Part shown: positions 55,703 through 64,000 of the stretch, in pieces | How the letters are laid out: each line of letters begins with the position of its first letter | Numbering within the stretch: position 1 is the stretch's first letter | Assembly: GCF_029051685.1 (NCBI RefSeq) | Contig: NZ_JAACFT010000009.1 | Span: 124,001 to 188,000 of the forward strand | Direction: 5' to 3' | DNA from: Bradyrhizobium sp. CSA207 | GTDB lineage: Bacteria; Pseudomonadota; Alphaproteobacteria; Rhizobiales; Xanthobacteraceae | Length of the DNA: 64,000 nucleotides | Made by a program: the position numbers and the translations under genes | Notes under the pieces: model-generated | The model's input: the letters and a program-made list of their open reading frames with translations, nothing else | The model's database searches: none | Told to the model about the DNA's origin: nothing

Positions 55703-56887
55703 TCAGCGCTTGTTGCGGACCGGAACGTCCATGTCCTCGATCTTTAGCTCGCGCACCGGCTCGAGCACGGCCCAGGCGACGTTCGAATCGACCTTGACCT
55801 TGAAGTGATACATGCTCTGCAGCGCCTGATGGTCTTCTTTGCGGAACATCATCTTGCCCTTCGGCGTGTCGAACTCCAGGCCTTCCATGGCTGATATCAG
55901 CTTCTCGGTGTCGGTCGACTTCGCCTTGGTGACGGCGGCGACGACGGACATCGCGGCGGCAAAGCCGCCTGCGGTGAAGAAGTCCGGCGGTGCGTTGAAG
56001 CGCTTCTGGTGCTCGGCGACCAGCCAGTCGTTCACCGGGTTCTTCGGGATCGCGTAGAAATAATAGGTCGCGCCTTCCATGCCGGGCAGACCCTTGTAGG
56101 CGGCGAGCGCCGGCAGGATGTTGCCGCCGGTCGACAACTCGATGCCGTAGCGCTTCGGATCCATGTCCTGGAGCTTTGCCAGCGGATTGCCGGCGCCGGC
56201 CCAGATCACCCAGATCACCTTGCGGCCGGGCTTGTCCTTCAGCGCGTCGAACAGGCGCTGGCCGACCGCGGTGAAGTCGGTGGTCGAGGTCGGCGCATAT
56301 TCTTCCGCGGCGAGCGTCGCGCCGGTCTTGGCGAGCGCCTCCTTGAAGGCGGCGACGCCGTCGCGGCCAAAGGCGTAGTCCTGGGCCAGCGTCGCCACGG
56401 TGACGCCCTGCTTGCCGATCGCGACCGCGTTGGAGATCGCGTCCTGCGAGGAGTTGCGCGCGGTGCGGAAGATGTAGCGATTCCACTTCTCGCCGGTAAT
56501 CTGGTCCGCGACCGCCGGCTCGACGATCAGGATCTTCTTGTTCTCTTCGGCGACGGGCAGAATGGCCAGCGCCGCGGCCGAGGAGGTCGTGCCGATCGCG
56601 ATGTCAGCCTTGTCGTCCTGATAGGCTTCGGCGAGCGCGGCCTTGGAGAGGTCCGGCTTGCCCTGGTCATCCTTGGTGATGATGACGATCTTGCGACCGT
56701 CGAGCGTCATGGTGCCCTTGGTGGCGTATTCGAATCCCATCTGCAGGCCGGTTTCGGTCTGCTTGGCATAGGCCTCCAGCGGCCCGGTCTTGCCGTAGAT
56801 CAGCGCGACCTTTAGGTCGTCGGCCTTCACGGAGGTGCTCGCGGCCAGAGCGAGAATGGTTGTTGTTATGATGAGTGATCGACGCAC
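55703..56887 (-). CDS. periplasmic substrate-binding protein, LivK-like
   Basis: A 394-residue type I periplasmic binding protein. GTG 56887 follows AGGAGGGA at seven bases and gives a signal peptide (SLIITTTILALAASTSVKADD). DLKVALIYGKTGPLEAYAKQTETGLQMGFEYATKGT and TSSAAALAILPVAEENKKILIVEPAVADQITG are typical; the latter lines the ligand site. It lacks the Cys pair of LivJ/LivK. Feeds the ABC transporter encoded downstream. Confidence 0.93.
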   Translation of the reverse strand: MRRSLIITTTILALAASTSVKADDLKVALIYGKTGPLEAYAKQTETGLQMGFEYATKGTMTLDGRKIVIITKDDQGKPDLSKAALAEAYQDDKADIAIGTTSSAAALAILPVAEENKKILIVEPAVADQITGEKWNRYIFRTARNSSQDAISNAVAIGKQGVTVATLAQDYAFGRDGVAAFKEALAKTGATLAAEEYAPTSTTDFTAVGQRLFDALKDKPGRKVIWVIWAGAGNPLAKLQDMDPKRYGIELSTGGNILPALAAYKGLPGMEGATYYFYAIPKNPVNDWLVAEHQKRFNAPPDFFTAGGFAAAMSVVAAVTKAKSTDTEKLISAMEGLEFDTPKGKMMFRKEDHQALQSMYHFKVKVDSNVAWAVLEPVRELKIEDMDVPVRNKR

Positions 56888-56990
56888 GATGGTCCCTCCT
56901 GATTCAAAGTTTCTCGGCCATAGCGATTTGCATAACGTTGCGAACATTGCAATTAAACCTTCCGGCTGAGCGGCTGGCGTAAGACATGCA

Positions 56991-59039
56991 TCATTTCCAG
57001 GCGTGCCGCGCCGCGCGCTGCCCGCCGTGATCGGGCGCAACTCCCACGAGCTGGCGCCAATCCGATTGGGCCTCTTCCGCGCTCTCGAAGATATGCGGCG
57101 CGACGCCGCGCCTCTCCAGGGCTTCGCCGAGCTTGATGCGCAAGAAGCCGGAGGTCGTGTAGCGCGACACGCCGGTATAGAAGCGGTCGACGAGGCTGCG
57201 GACCATGGCCGAGTAATCGTCCAGCAGCTCGGGCAGCACCGAGAAGTGGTCATAGTTGACGATGGCGTAGACCTTGTGGCCGAGCGGGGTGAGCCTGGCC
57301 TCGACCATCCGCGCGATCGCATCGATGTCGGCCTTGCTGCGCAGGGGATAGCGCTCCAGATTGACGAAGAACAGGTTCTGCCGCTCGTCCAGCGTAAAGC
57401 GCTGGTCGAGCGGGATGGCGAGCAGCCGCTCGCGCAGGTCCATCGGCCCGTCGCGGAAGATGCGCGCATCCATGGTTGCGGGATCGCGCGGGATCCGAGG
57501 CTTGAAATCCATCAGGCGCAGGATGTCGCGTTCGATGTCGATGCCGGGCGCGACCTCCGTGAGCTCGAGCCCGTCGGGCCGCAGCTCGAAAACGCAGCGT
57601 TCGGTGACATAGAGCACGCGCTGCTTGCGCGCGGCGGCGAAGGCGCCGCTGAAAGTAACGTGCTCGACCTTGTCGACGAATTTGCGTGCCGTCGCCTCGT
57701 CCAGGATCGAAAGCCTGCCGTCGTTCACCGCAATGCGCTGCTTGCCGGCGCCGAACGTGCCGACGAATACGACCTCTTTGGCATTCTGGCTGATGTTGAT
57801 GAAGCCGCCGGCGCCAGCGAGTTTCGGCCCGAACCTGCTGACATTGAGATTGCCGGCGCGGTCGACCTGGGCGAGCCCGAGGAAGGCGGCATCGAGGCCG
57901 CCGCCGTCATAGAAGTCGAACTGATAGGGCTGGTCGATCACGGCCTGGGTGTTGATCGCCGCGCCAAAATCGATGCCGCTTGCCGGGATGCCGCCGATCA
58001 CGCCGGGCTCGGCGGTCAGCGTGATGAGGTCGATGATCCGCTCCTCATTGGCGACGGAGGCGATCCCCTCGGGCATGCCGATGCCGAGATTGACGACGCT
58101 GTTGGCCTTGAGCTCGAAGGCGGCCCGCCGCGCGATGATCTTGCGTTCGCTCATCGGCATCACCGGCAGCGAGGTCGTGCGGACCCGGATCTCGCTGCTG
58201 AACGCCGGATTGTATTGGGTGCCAAACGTCTGCCAGTGGTGTTCGGGCTTCGCCACCACGACACAATCGACGAGGATGCCGGGGACCTTGACCTGGCGCG
58301 GATTGAGGCTGCCGCTCTCCGCGACACGTTCGACCTGGGCGATGACGATGCCGCCGGAATTGTGCGCGGCCATGGCGATGGCGAGCGCTTCCAGCGTCAG
58401 CGCCTCCTTCTCCATGGTGAGGTTGCCGTCGGGGTCGCCGGTGGTGGCGCGGATGATGCCAACATGGATCGGGAAGGTCTTGTAGAGCAGGCACTCTTCA
58501 CCGCGAAGCGTGATCAGCTCCACCATGTCCTCGGTGGTGCGGGCATTGAGCTTGCCGCCGCCATGGCGCGGATCGACGAAGGTGCCCATGCCGACGTGGG
58601 TGATGTGGCCCGGCCGGTGTGCGGCAATATCGCGGAACAGATGCGTGATCACGCCCTGTGGCAGGTTGTAGGCCTCGATCTGGTTGGCGATCGCGAGCTG
58701 CTGGAGTTTTGGCGCGAGGCCCCAGTGGCCGCCGATCACGCGGCGCACCAGGCCTTCATGGGCGAAATGGTTCAGTCCCCGATGCTCGCCGTCGCCCTGA
58801 CCTGCGGCATAGACCAGCGTCAGGTTGCGCGGCTTGCCTTGCGTGTATGGCGCATCGCCCTCGTTCGAGAGATAGAGCTCCTCCAGTGCCAGCGCGATCT
58901 CCTCGGCAAAGCCGATGCCGACGAAGCCGCCGGTTGCCACCGTGTCGCCGTCACGGATCAGCATGACGGCGTCTGCCGCCGTGACGACCTTGCCCTTCTC
59001 CGAATTGCGCAGGTAAGGCAACACTGGGTGCTGGCTCAC
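56991..59039 (-). CDS. acyl-CoA:acetate/3-ketoacid CoA-transferase family protein
   Basis: A 682-residue fusion of alpha and beta CoA-transferase subunits with a C-terminal extension. The alpha half begins [30 protein letters not shown]; the beta half [14 protein letters not shown] leads to [11 protein letters not shown], whose Glu is the expected catalytic residue (ExG motif). The family moves CoA between short-chain acids (acetate, propionate, 3-ketoacids). Length exceeds that of simple propionate CoA-transferases by about 150 residues. Between the MFS and binding-protein genes, it suggests that the transported compound is an acid activated to its CoA ester. Confidence 0.9.
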   Translation of the reverse strand: MSQHPVLPYLRNSEKGKVVTAADAVMLIRDGDTVATGGFVGIGFAEEIALALEELYLSNEGDAPYTQGKPRNLTLVYAAGQGDGEHRGLNHFAHEGLVRRVIGGHWGLAPKLQQLAIANQIEAYNLPQGVITHLFRDIAAHRPGHITHVGMGTFVDPRHGGGKLNARTTEDMVELITLRGEECLLYKTFPIHVGIIRATTGDPDGNLTMEKEALTLEALAIAMAAHNSGGIVIAQVERVAESGSLNPRQVKVPGILVDCVVVAKPEHHWQTFGTQYNPAFSSEIRVRTTSLPVMPMSERKIIARRAAFELKANSVVNLGIGMPEGIASVANEERIIDLITLTAEPGVIGGIPASGIDFGAAINTQAVIDQPYQFDFYDGGGLDAAFLGLAQVDRAGNLNVSRFGPKLAGAGGFINISQNAKEVVFVGTFGAGKQRIAVNDGRLSILDEATARKFVDKVEHVTFSGAFAAARKQRVLYVTERCVFELRPDGLELTEVAPGIDIERDILRLMDFKPRIPRDPATMDARIFRDGPMDLRERLLAIPLDQRFTLDERQNLFFVNLERYPLRSKADIDAIARMVEARLTPLGHKVYAIVNYDHFSVLPELLDDYSAMVRSLVDRFYTGVSRYTTSGFLRIKLGEALERRGVAPHIFESAEEAQSDWRQLVGVAPDHGGQRAARHAWK

Positions 59040-59153
59040 GGCGTTCCTCCCGCTATCTGGATCGCATGCGCTTGTTCTTGCTTTGCAGCCATCCTATCGC
59101 GCGGAGAGGTTCTGGAACAGGCCGCTCCGCGCGATTGAATGGGATCAGGCCGT

Positions 59154-60464
59154 TCAGCGCTGCACTATCTTGCGTGTTTCGGTTGCGAAGTAGACCGAGA
59201 CGATGGTGACGAGCGCAAGCGCGATCATGTAGGCCGAGATCGGCCAGGTGGCGGGCGCGTAGGCCGTCATCAGGCCGGTGGCGATCAGCGGCGACAGTGC
59301 GCCGGCGAAGATCGAGGCGAGGTTGTAGCCGAGCGAGACGCCGCTGTAGCGCACCTTGGTGCCGAACAACTCCGACAGGAAGCTCGCCTGCGGGCCGTAC
59401 ATCGCGGCATGACCGATGGCCAGACCCAGCACGATCGCGATCCAGGCGAGTTGCGGATTCTTGGTCGCCAGCAGCATGAACAGCGGGAACGACATCAGCG
59501 CCGAGAACACCGCACCGAAGATGTAGATCGGCCGCCGCCCGACGCGATCGGACAGCGCGCCGAAGGCGGGAATGGTGAAGGTCTCGATCGCAGCTCCAAT
59601 CAGCACGCCATTGAGCATGTCCTGCTTGTTCATGCCGAGCGATTGCGTCGCGTAGGCGAGCACGAAAGTGGCGTAGATGTAGAAGAAGCCATTCTCCGCG
59701 AATCGCGCGCCCATCGCCAGCAGGATGTTCTTGGGATACATGCGGATCGCGTCGACGATCGGCATCTTCACCTCCTGCTTGCTGTCCTTGACCTTCTGGA
59801 ACTCCGGCGATTCCGCGATAGTAAAACGGATCCACAGGCCGACCAGCACCAGTGCGATCGAGAACAGGAAGGGGATGCGCCAGCCCCAGGCGTAGAGCTG
59901 GGCGTCGGTCAGCATCGAGGACACCACCGAGAACACCAGCGTGCCGAGCACCAGGCCGAGCGGGGCGCCGAGCTGCGGCCAGCTGCCGTAAAAGCCTTTC
60001 TTGTCCTCCGGTGCGTGCTCGACTGCCATCAGCACGGCGCCGCCCCATTCGCCGCCGAGGCCAAAGCCCTGGATCAGGCGGCAGGTGACGAGCAGGATCG
60101 CAGCCCAGATGCCGGCGGTCTCGTAGGTCGGCAGGAAGCCGATCGCCGCGGTCGCGGCGCCCATGATCAGGAGCGTGAGATAGAGCATGGTCTTGCGGCC
60201 GATCTTGTCGCCGTAATGGCCGAACACGACGCCGCCGAGCGGACGCGCGATGAAGCCGAGCGCGTAGGTCGCGAATGCCAGCAGCGTGCCGACCGCCGGA
60301 TCGAAGGTCGGAAAAAACAGCTTGTTGAAGATCAGCGCCGCGGCGGTGCCGTAGAGAAAGAAATCGTACCACTCGATGGCGGTGCCGATCAGGCTCGCGG
60401 TGGCGACCGTCACGTGCGACGGCTGTTTCGCCTGAAGCTGATGGACTGAGATCGCTTCACTCAT
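59154..60464 (-). CDS. MFS transporter, metabolite:H+ symporter type
   Basis: A 436-residue twelve-helix symporter similar to ShiA/KgtP/ProP. IGTAIEWYDFFLYGTAAALIF and ATYALGFIARPLGGVVFGHYGDKIGRKTML (the loop 2-3 motif) are characteristic. ATG 60464 follows GGGAGGAAG; an upstream ATG at 60503 is rejected. The family imports organic acids such as shikimate or ketoglutarate. A sigma-54-type promoter lies about 60 bp upstream. Confidence 0.92.
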   Translation of the reverse strand: MSEAISVHQLQAKQPSHVTVATASLIGTAIEWYDFFLYGTAAALIFNKLFFPTFDPAVGTLLAFATYALGFIARPLGGVVFGHYGDKIGRKTMLYLTLLIMGAATAAIGFLPTYETAGIWAAILLVTCRLIQGFGLGGEWGGAVLMAVEHAPEDKKGFYGSWPQLGAPLGLVLGTLVFSVVSSMLTDAQLYAWGWRIPFLFSIALVLVGLWIRFTIAESPEFQKVKDSKQEVKMPIVDAIRMYPKNILLAMGARFAENGFFYIYATFVLAYATQSLGMNKQDMLNGVLIGAAIETFTIPAFGALSDRVGRRPIYIFGAVFSALMSFPLFMLLATKNPQLAWIAIVLGLAIGHAAMYGPQASFLSELFGTKVRYSGVSLGYNLASIFAGALSPLIATGLMTAYAPATWPISAYMIALALVTIVSVYFATETRKIVQR

Positions 60465-60509
60465 CTGGCTTCCTCCCTGTTTGCGAATGCGCATGTGCAG
60501 CATGCGTCA

Positions 60510-60560
60510 TTGTGCAAAGCGAAGAGCAAGCTCCGCGCCAGATGCCGTTCGTTTGCACAA
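60510..60560. promoter_or_regulatory. inverted pair of 9-bp sites around the sigma-54 promoter
   Basis: TTGTGCAAA at 60510-60518 and its exact reverse complement TTTGCACAA at 60552-60560, with the promoter between them. One lies near the expected transcription start, the other just upstream, so a second regulator or a loop is possible. Confidence 0.5.
60525..60540 (-). promoter_or_regulatory. sigma-54 (-24/-12) promoter of the MFS gene
   Basis: On the minus strand CTGGCGCGGAGCTTGCT agrees with YTGGCACGrNNNTTGCW at all but one fixed position, with the correct spacing. It faces the MFS gene and lies right after the gene for a sigma-54 activator. Confidence 0.75.
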
Positions 60561-60660
60561 AATGGCTGAAAATCCAGCAGTTTCAGCGCTGGCTCCGGGA
60601 CAGAGCGGCAAAAGCGCGCTGTCAGGAATCCGAGACTCCGGACGCGCCGTGTCTCGAAAC

Positions 60661-62103
60661 TCAGACGGCGGCCGGTCCCGCGGCGAGGCCGAACTTGGCG
60701 AGCTTCTTGTAGAAGGTAGCGCGCGAGATGCGCAGCATCTTGGCGGCTTCGGAGATCTGGCCGTTGCTGGCGGCGAGCGCCTGTTCGAGCGTGTGCTTCT
60801 CGAATTCCGCCTCGGCCTCGGCATAGGGCACCACGAGGCCGGCCGCGCGCATCGGCACGGCGAGCCTGGTCTGCGTGCCGACAGGAAGGATGCGCACGAA
60901 ATCGTCGCCGGTCAGCCGCCCGGAATCGCTGAGGATCAGTGCGCGCTCCAGGATGTTGCGAAGTTCCCGAACGTTGCCCGGCCAGTCGTAACAGGCAAGC
61001 GCGGCGAGCGCGCTCGGCGTGATCTTGGCGCTGACGTAATCGCCGGACGCGCTGATGTCCTCGAGCAACCGGGCGCTGATCTCGGGAAGATCACCAAGGC
61101 AGTCGCGCAGCGGCGGCAGATCGATCGAGAGCACGTTCAGCCTGTAATAGAGGTCGGCGCGGAACGCGCCGTCGCTGACGCGCTTGCGCAAATCGACATT
61201 GGTGGCGGCGACCACGCGCACGTCGACCTTCGAGACCTTGTCCGATCCGAGCGGCTCGATCTCGCGCTCCTGCAACACGCGCAAGAGCTTGGCCTGTAAT
61301 TGCAGCGGCATCTCGCCGATCTCGTCGAGAAACAGCGTGCCGCCGTCGGCGATCCGGAATTTTCCCTCGCGGCCCTTGCGGTCCGCGCCGGTATAGGCGC
61401 CGGGCACGGTACCGAAAAACTCGGATTCGATCAGCGTGTCGGGAATAGCAGCGACATTGACGCTGACGAACGGCTTGTCCGCGCGCGATGAAGCGTTGTG
61501 GATCGCCTGCGCCAGCATTTCCTTGCCGGTCCCGGTCTCGCCGGTAAGCAGCACCGTGACGCTCTGCCGCGCGGCGCGCCCTGCAAGCTCCTTGGCCTGC
61601 GCGATTCCGGGTGTCACGCCGACGAAGTCCGCGAACGTGAAGCGCGCCGCGCGGGCGTTGGACAATTGCCGCCGCGCCAGACGCAGGTCGCTCTCGAGCT
61701 GGCTGACGCGGGCCAATAGCGGCTTGAGGCTCTCCAGATGGTCATAGAGCACGAAGCCGATCGCGCCAATGACCTTCCGGTTCTCGTCCTCGATCGGCAT
61801 CCGCGTAACCACGAGCTGCTCGCCGCCGAGCTCCATGATGTCGAGCAGGATTGGTTCGCCGGTTTCGGCCACCTTCCGCATCAGGCTGTTCGGGATGATC
61901 TCCTCGATCGGCCGTCCGATCGCTTCCGCAATATGCTTGAGGCCAAGCGCGGCGAGGTATTTCTCGTTGACGTAGACGACCCGCCCGCCGCGGTCGATCG
62001 CAATCGCGCCCTCGCAGAGATGCTCCAGCCGCTCGAACAGCGTCACCATCGCCCGCGCGCGGACATAGGCGGGATCGCTGACGGCGGAAGAGAGAGTGGA
62101 CAT
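60661..62103 (-). CDS. sigma-54-dependent activator with PAS sensor
   Basis: A 480-residue enhancer-binding protein. PAS domain about 25-135 ([26 protein letters not shown]); AAA+ domain with Walker A GETGTGKE, the sigma-54 contact loop GAYTGA (Tyr variant of GAFTGA), Walker [12 protein letters not shown] and [11 protein letters not shown]; Fis-type helix-turn-helix at the C-terminus ([22 protein letters not shown]). No receiver domain, so it probably senses a small ligand directly. It is followed by a sigma-54 promoter and transport genes. Confidence 0.95.
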   Translation of the reverse strand: MSTLSSAVSDPAYVRARAMVTLFERLEHLCEGAIAIDRGGRVVYVNEKYLAALGLKHIAEAIGRPIEEIIPNSLMRKVAETGEPILLDIMELGGEQLVVTRMPIEDENRKVIGAIGFVLYDHLESLKPLLARVSQLESDLRLARRQLSNARAARFTFADFVGVTPGIAQAKELAGRAARQSVTVLLTGETGTGKEMLAQAIHNASSRADKPFVSVNVAAIPDTLIESEFFGTVPGAYTGADRKGREGKFRIADGGTLFLDEIGEMPLQLQAKLLRVLQEREIEPLGSDKVSKVDVRVVAATNVDLRKRVSDGAFRADLYYRLNVLSIDLPPLRDCLGDLPEISARLLEDISASGDYVSAKITPSALAALACYDWPGNVRELRNILERALILSDSGRLTGDDFVRILPVGTQTRLAVPMRAAGLVVPYAEAEAEFEKHTLEQALAASNGQISEAAKMLRISRATFYKKLAKFGLAAGPAAV

Positions 62104-62199
62104 GGCATGCCTCGCGGGAAGCCGGTCTGCTTATTACCAAAAGGGCAGCAATTTCAAAGGGCGAAAACGGGGGTTTGCGGAACTGGCCGCACCATAGCC

Positions 62200-62333
62200 G
62201 TCGTCCTGGACAAGCGGAGCGCAGATCCAGGACCCATTACCCCAAGAGGTGGTTTGGCGAAGACTGCCAACGGCCATCTCGTCCCACAACTGCTCGCTGG
62301 GGTAATGGGTCCTGGCTTTTCGCCAGGACGACG
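62200..62333. repeat. intergenic inverted repeat, family 7
   Basis: CGTCGTCCTGGACAAGCGGAG..CCAGGACCCATTACCCC is mirrored by GGGGTAATGGGTCCTGG..CGCCAGGACGACG. It fills the gap between two minus-strand genes. Confidence 0.8.
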
Positions 62334-62354
62334 CCAGGGATGGGCCTCGCGCCC

Positions 62355-64000
62355 CTACCGCCGGTACCCGCTCGCTCGCGAATAGCCCTGCCGGTTCGGC
62401 TGCGTCGGGCGGCTTGCCACGCTGGCGCGCGCCTCGCTGGAGATGGGCGTTGCCAGCGTCAGCTCCTCGAGGAAGATCGGGCGGGCGAAATAATAGCCCT
62501 GCGCATAGCGGATCCGGGTTGCGGCCTGCAGATACGCCAGTTCCTCGTAGGATTCGACGCCTTCGGCGATGACGACCATGCCGAGCGCCTCGCTCAGGGA
62601 TTCGATCGCGCGCAAGATGCCCTGGTTACGCGGACGCTTATGGATGTCGGTGATGAAGGAGCGGTCGATCTTGATCTCGTCGGCGGTGATGTCGGCGAGC
62701 GCGGAGAGCGAGGAATAGCCGCTACCGAAATCGTCGATCGAGATGCCGACACCGAGCTTGCGGAACATCGGCAGGATCTCGGCCTGGAAATGATTCTTGG
62801 CGACGAAGGCGTCTTCCGTCACCTCGATCATGAAGCGTTGGGGAAAGCCGGTGTCGTCCAGCGCCTGCGCAAAGCTGCGCATGAATTCGGGGTTGCCGGC
62901 CTGTTTGGCGGCGACGTTGATGCTGATATTCACGTCTGCGCCGAATGTGTCGTTGATCAGGTCGATCGATTTGACGATCTCGGCGAGCACGAGGTGGGTC
63001 AGCTCGTCGATCAGCCCCAGTTCGGTCGCAAGGTTGATGAAAGAGCCGGGTGCCTGAATGATGCCTTCGTCGTCGCGCAGGCGTACCAGGGCCTCGATGC
63101 CCTCCACCGCCTGCGTCCTGATGTCGACCTTGGATTGAAAGGCGCAGCAGAACCGCTTTTCGAGAATGGCGAGCCGCAGCGATTGCTCGATCTTCATTCG
63201 CGCCAGCGCCTCGCGCTCCATGCCGGAATCGAAGAAGGCCGCCGAACCCTTGCCATTGTTCTTGATGCGGTACATCGCGATGTCGGCGTTCTGGCGCAGC
63301 GTCGCGAAGCTGCGGCCGTGATCGGGGTAGAGGCTGACGCCGACGGAGGTGGAGGCGAACACCTCCGAATTGTCGATGAAGAACGGCGCGGTCAGGAGTT
63401 CCAGCGTCGACTGCATGAACTCGGCGACTTCCTCCTGGCTCTGGATCGGCGACAGCAGCAGCAGGAATTCGTCGCCGGAGATGCGCGACAGCATGTCGGA
63501 GTCGCGCAGGTCCCGCCCGAGCCGCTTCGCGAGCTCGACCAGTAGCGCATCGCCGACCGTATGGCCGTAATAGTCGTTGATGTGCTTGAAATTGTCGACG
63601 TCGAGAAAGGCAAGCGCAAAGCGCTCGTCGTCCCGCGCCAGCAGGCCGGTGGCGCGGTGCTCGATCACACGCCGCGAAGGCAGCCCGGTCAGCTCGTCGA
63701 AATAGGCCGAGCGGAATAGCTGGTCCTCGAAATTCTTCTGCTCGGTAATGTCGGCGGAGGCTGAGATCAGGAGCTCGCGTCCGGCGAGGTGGACCGGACG
63801 ATGGGTGGTGAGCAGCACCTGGCGTGCAGCTCCGTCCTCGAGCGCTTCCTCGGTGACGACGGCCTGGCCGGCGCTCAGCGCCCGGCGGCAGGCCTCCCGG
63901 CGCTGCGCGAGATCCGGCGCAGGACGGCTGCCGTCCATGCCGAGCTGGGTGGCCGCGGCATCGTTGACCAGAAGAAGTTCGCCGCCGGCGTCCTGCACGA
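62355..64000 (-). CDS. PAS-GGDEF-EAL protein (5' part outside window)
   Basis: At least 548 codons; the frame is open at the right edge. A partial PAS domain ends at LISASADITEQKNFEDQLFRSAYFDELTGLPSRR. The GGDEF domain has RISGDEFLL, so the first Gly is Ser and cyclase activity is doubtful. The EAL domain retains EALVRL, NVAAKQA, EVTEDAF, DDFGSGYSSLSAL and KIDRSFI, consistent with a working c-di-GMP phosphodiesterase. The C-terminal tail is Ser/Arg-rich. Confidence 0.93.
   Translation of the reverse strand, partial: VQDAGGELLLVNDAAATQLGMDGSRPAPDLAQRREACRRALSAGQAVVTEEALEDGAARQVLLTTHRPVHLAGRELLISASADITEQKNFEDQLFRSAYFDELTGLPSRRVIEHRATGLLARDDERFALAFLDVDNFKHINDYYGHTVGDALLVELAKRLGRDLRDSDMLSRISGDEFLLLLSPIQSQEEVAEFMQSTLELLTAPFFIDNSEVFASTSVGVSLYPDHGRSFATLRQNADIAMYRIKNNGKGSAAFFDSGMEREALARMKIEQSLRLAILEKRFCCAFQSKVDIRTQAVEGIEALVRLRDDEGIIQAPGSFINLATELGLIDELTHLVLAEIVKSIDLINDTFGADVNISINVAAKQAGNPEFMRSFAQALDDTGFPQRFMIEVTEDAFVAKNHFQAEILPMFRKLGVGISIDDFGSGYSSLSALADITADEIKIDRSFITDIHKRPRNQGILRAIESLSEALGMVVIAEGVESYEELAYLQAATRIRYAQGYYFARPIFLEELTLATPISSEARASVASRPTQPNRQGYSRASGYRR

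Noticed and set aside
57003..59138. 711-codon plus-strand open frame opposite the CoA-transferase gene
   Set aside because: Antisense shadow of a clear enzyme gene; no ribosome-binding site or recognisable motif.

Overview
The window is high-GC alphaproteobacterial chromosome, most likely Bradyrhizobium or a close relative. The basis is the gene set and protein sequences (rpsT, dnaA, dnaN, recF and gyrB in one stretch, a Bug-type binding protein, a LivFGHM-type transporter, several GGDEF/EAL proteins) and the many intergenic palindromic repeats. This is an inference from recognised families; no search was run.

Left part (1-20.9 kb): a partial pirin gene, a membrane-bound AraC-type regulator next to a secreted serine hydrolase, MmgE/PrpD, a FUSC exporter, a MATE exporter coupled to a broken DUF2867 gene, a MurA-like enzyme with Asp in place of the usual catalytic Cys, then the replication block on the minus strand: gyrB, a secreted protein built of repeated FYR...GW modules, recF, a DUF559 nuclease gene enclosed by repeat arms, dnaN, dnaA, a gene-free dnaA leader of more than 1 kb, and rpsT.

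Middle part (21-37 kb): housekeeping and small metabolic genes (msrA, a Wza-like lipoprotein, dienelactone hydrolase, HD-GYP phosphodiesterase, VOC protein, Bug protein), an ArsR-SRPBCC-DUF899 operon with an operator over its start codon, a trypsin-like protease with a shifted C-terminus, and a membrane protein/winged-helix regulator/UppS-like operon with two matching palindromic operators.

Accessory part (37-48.7 kb): a patchwork region ending at tRNA-Arg(CCG). It holds small secreted and membrane proteins, two class III cyclases, a secreted hydratase-like protein, a GYD protein, three copies of a short-peptide repeat, a 132-bp direct duplication, and a large serine recombinase cut into two widely separated, decayed pieces. 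A broken PAS-GGDEF gene lies just beyond the tRNA.

Right part (48.6-64 kb): a large sensor GGDEF-EAL protein, then a minus-strand cluster that reads as one catabolic unit: sigma-54 activator, sigma-54 promoter, MFS symporter, CoA-transferase, periplasmic binding protein and LivGFHM-type ABC transporter, probably for uptake and CoA activation of a carboxylic acid. A second GGDEF-EAL gene runs off the right edge.
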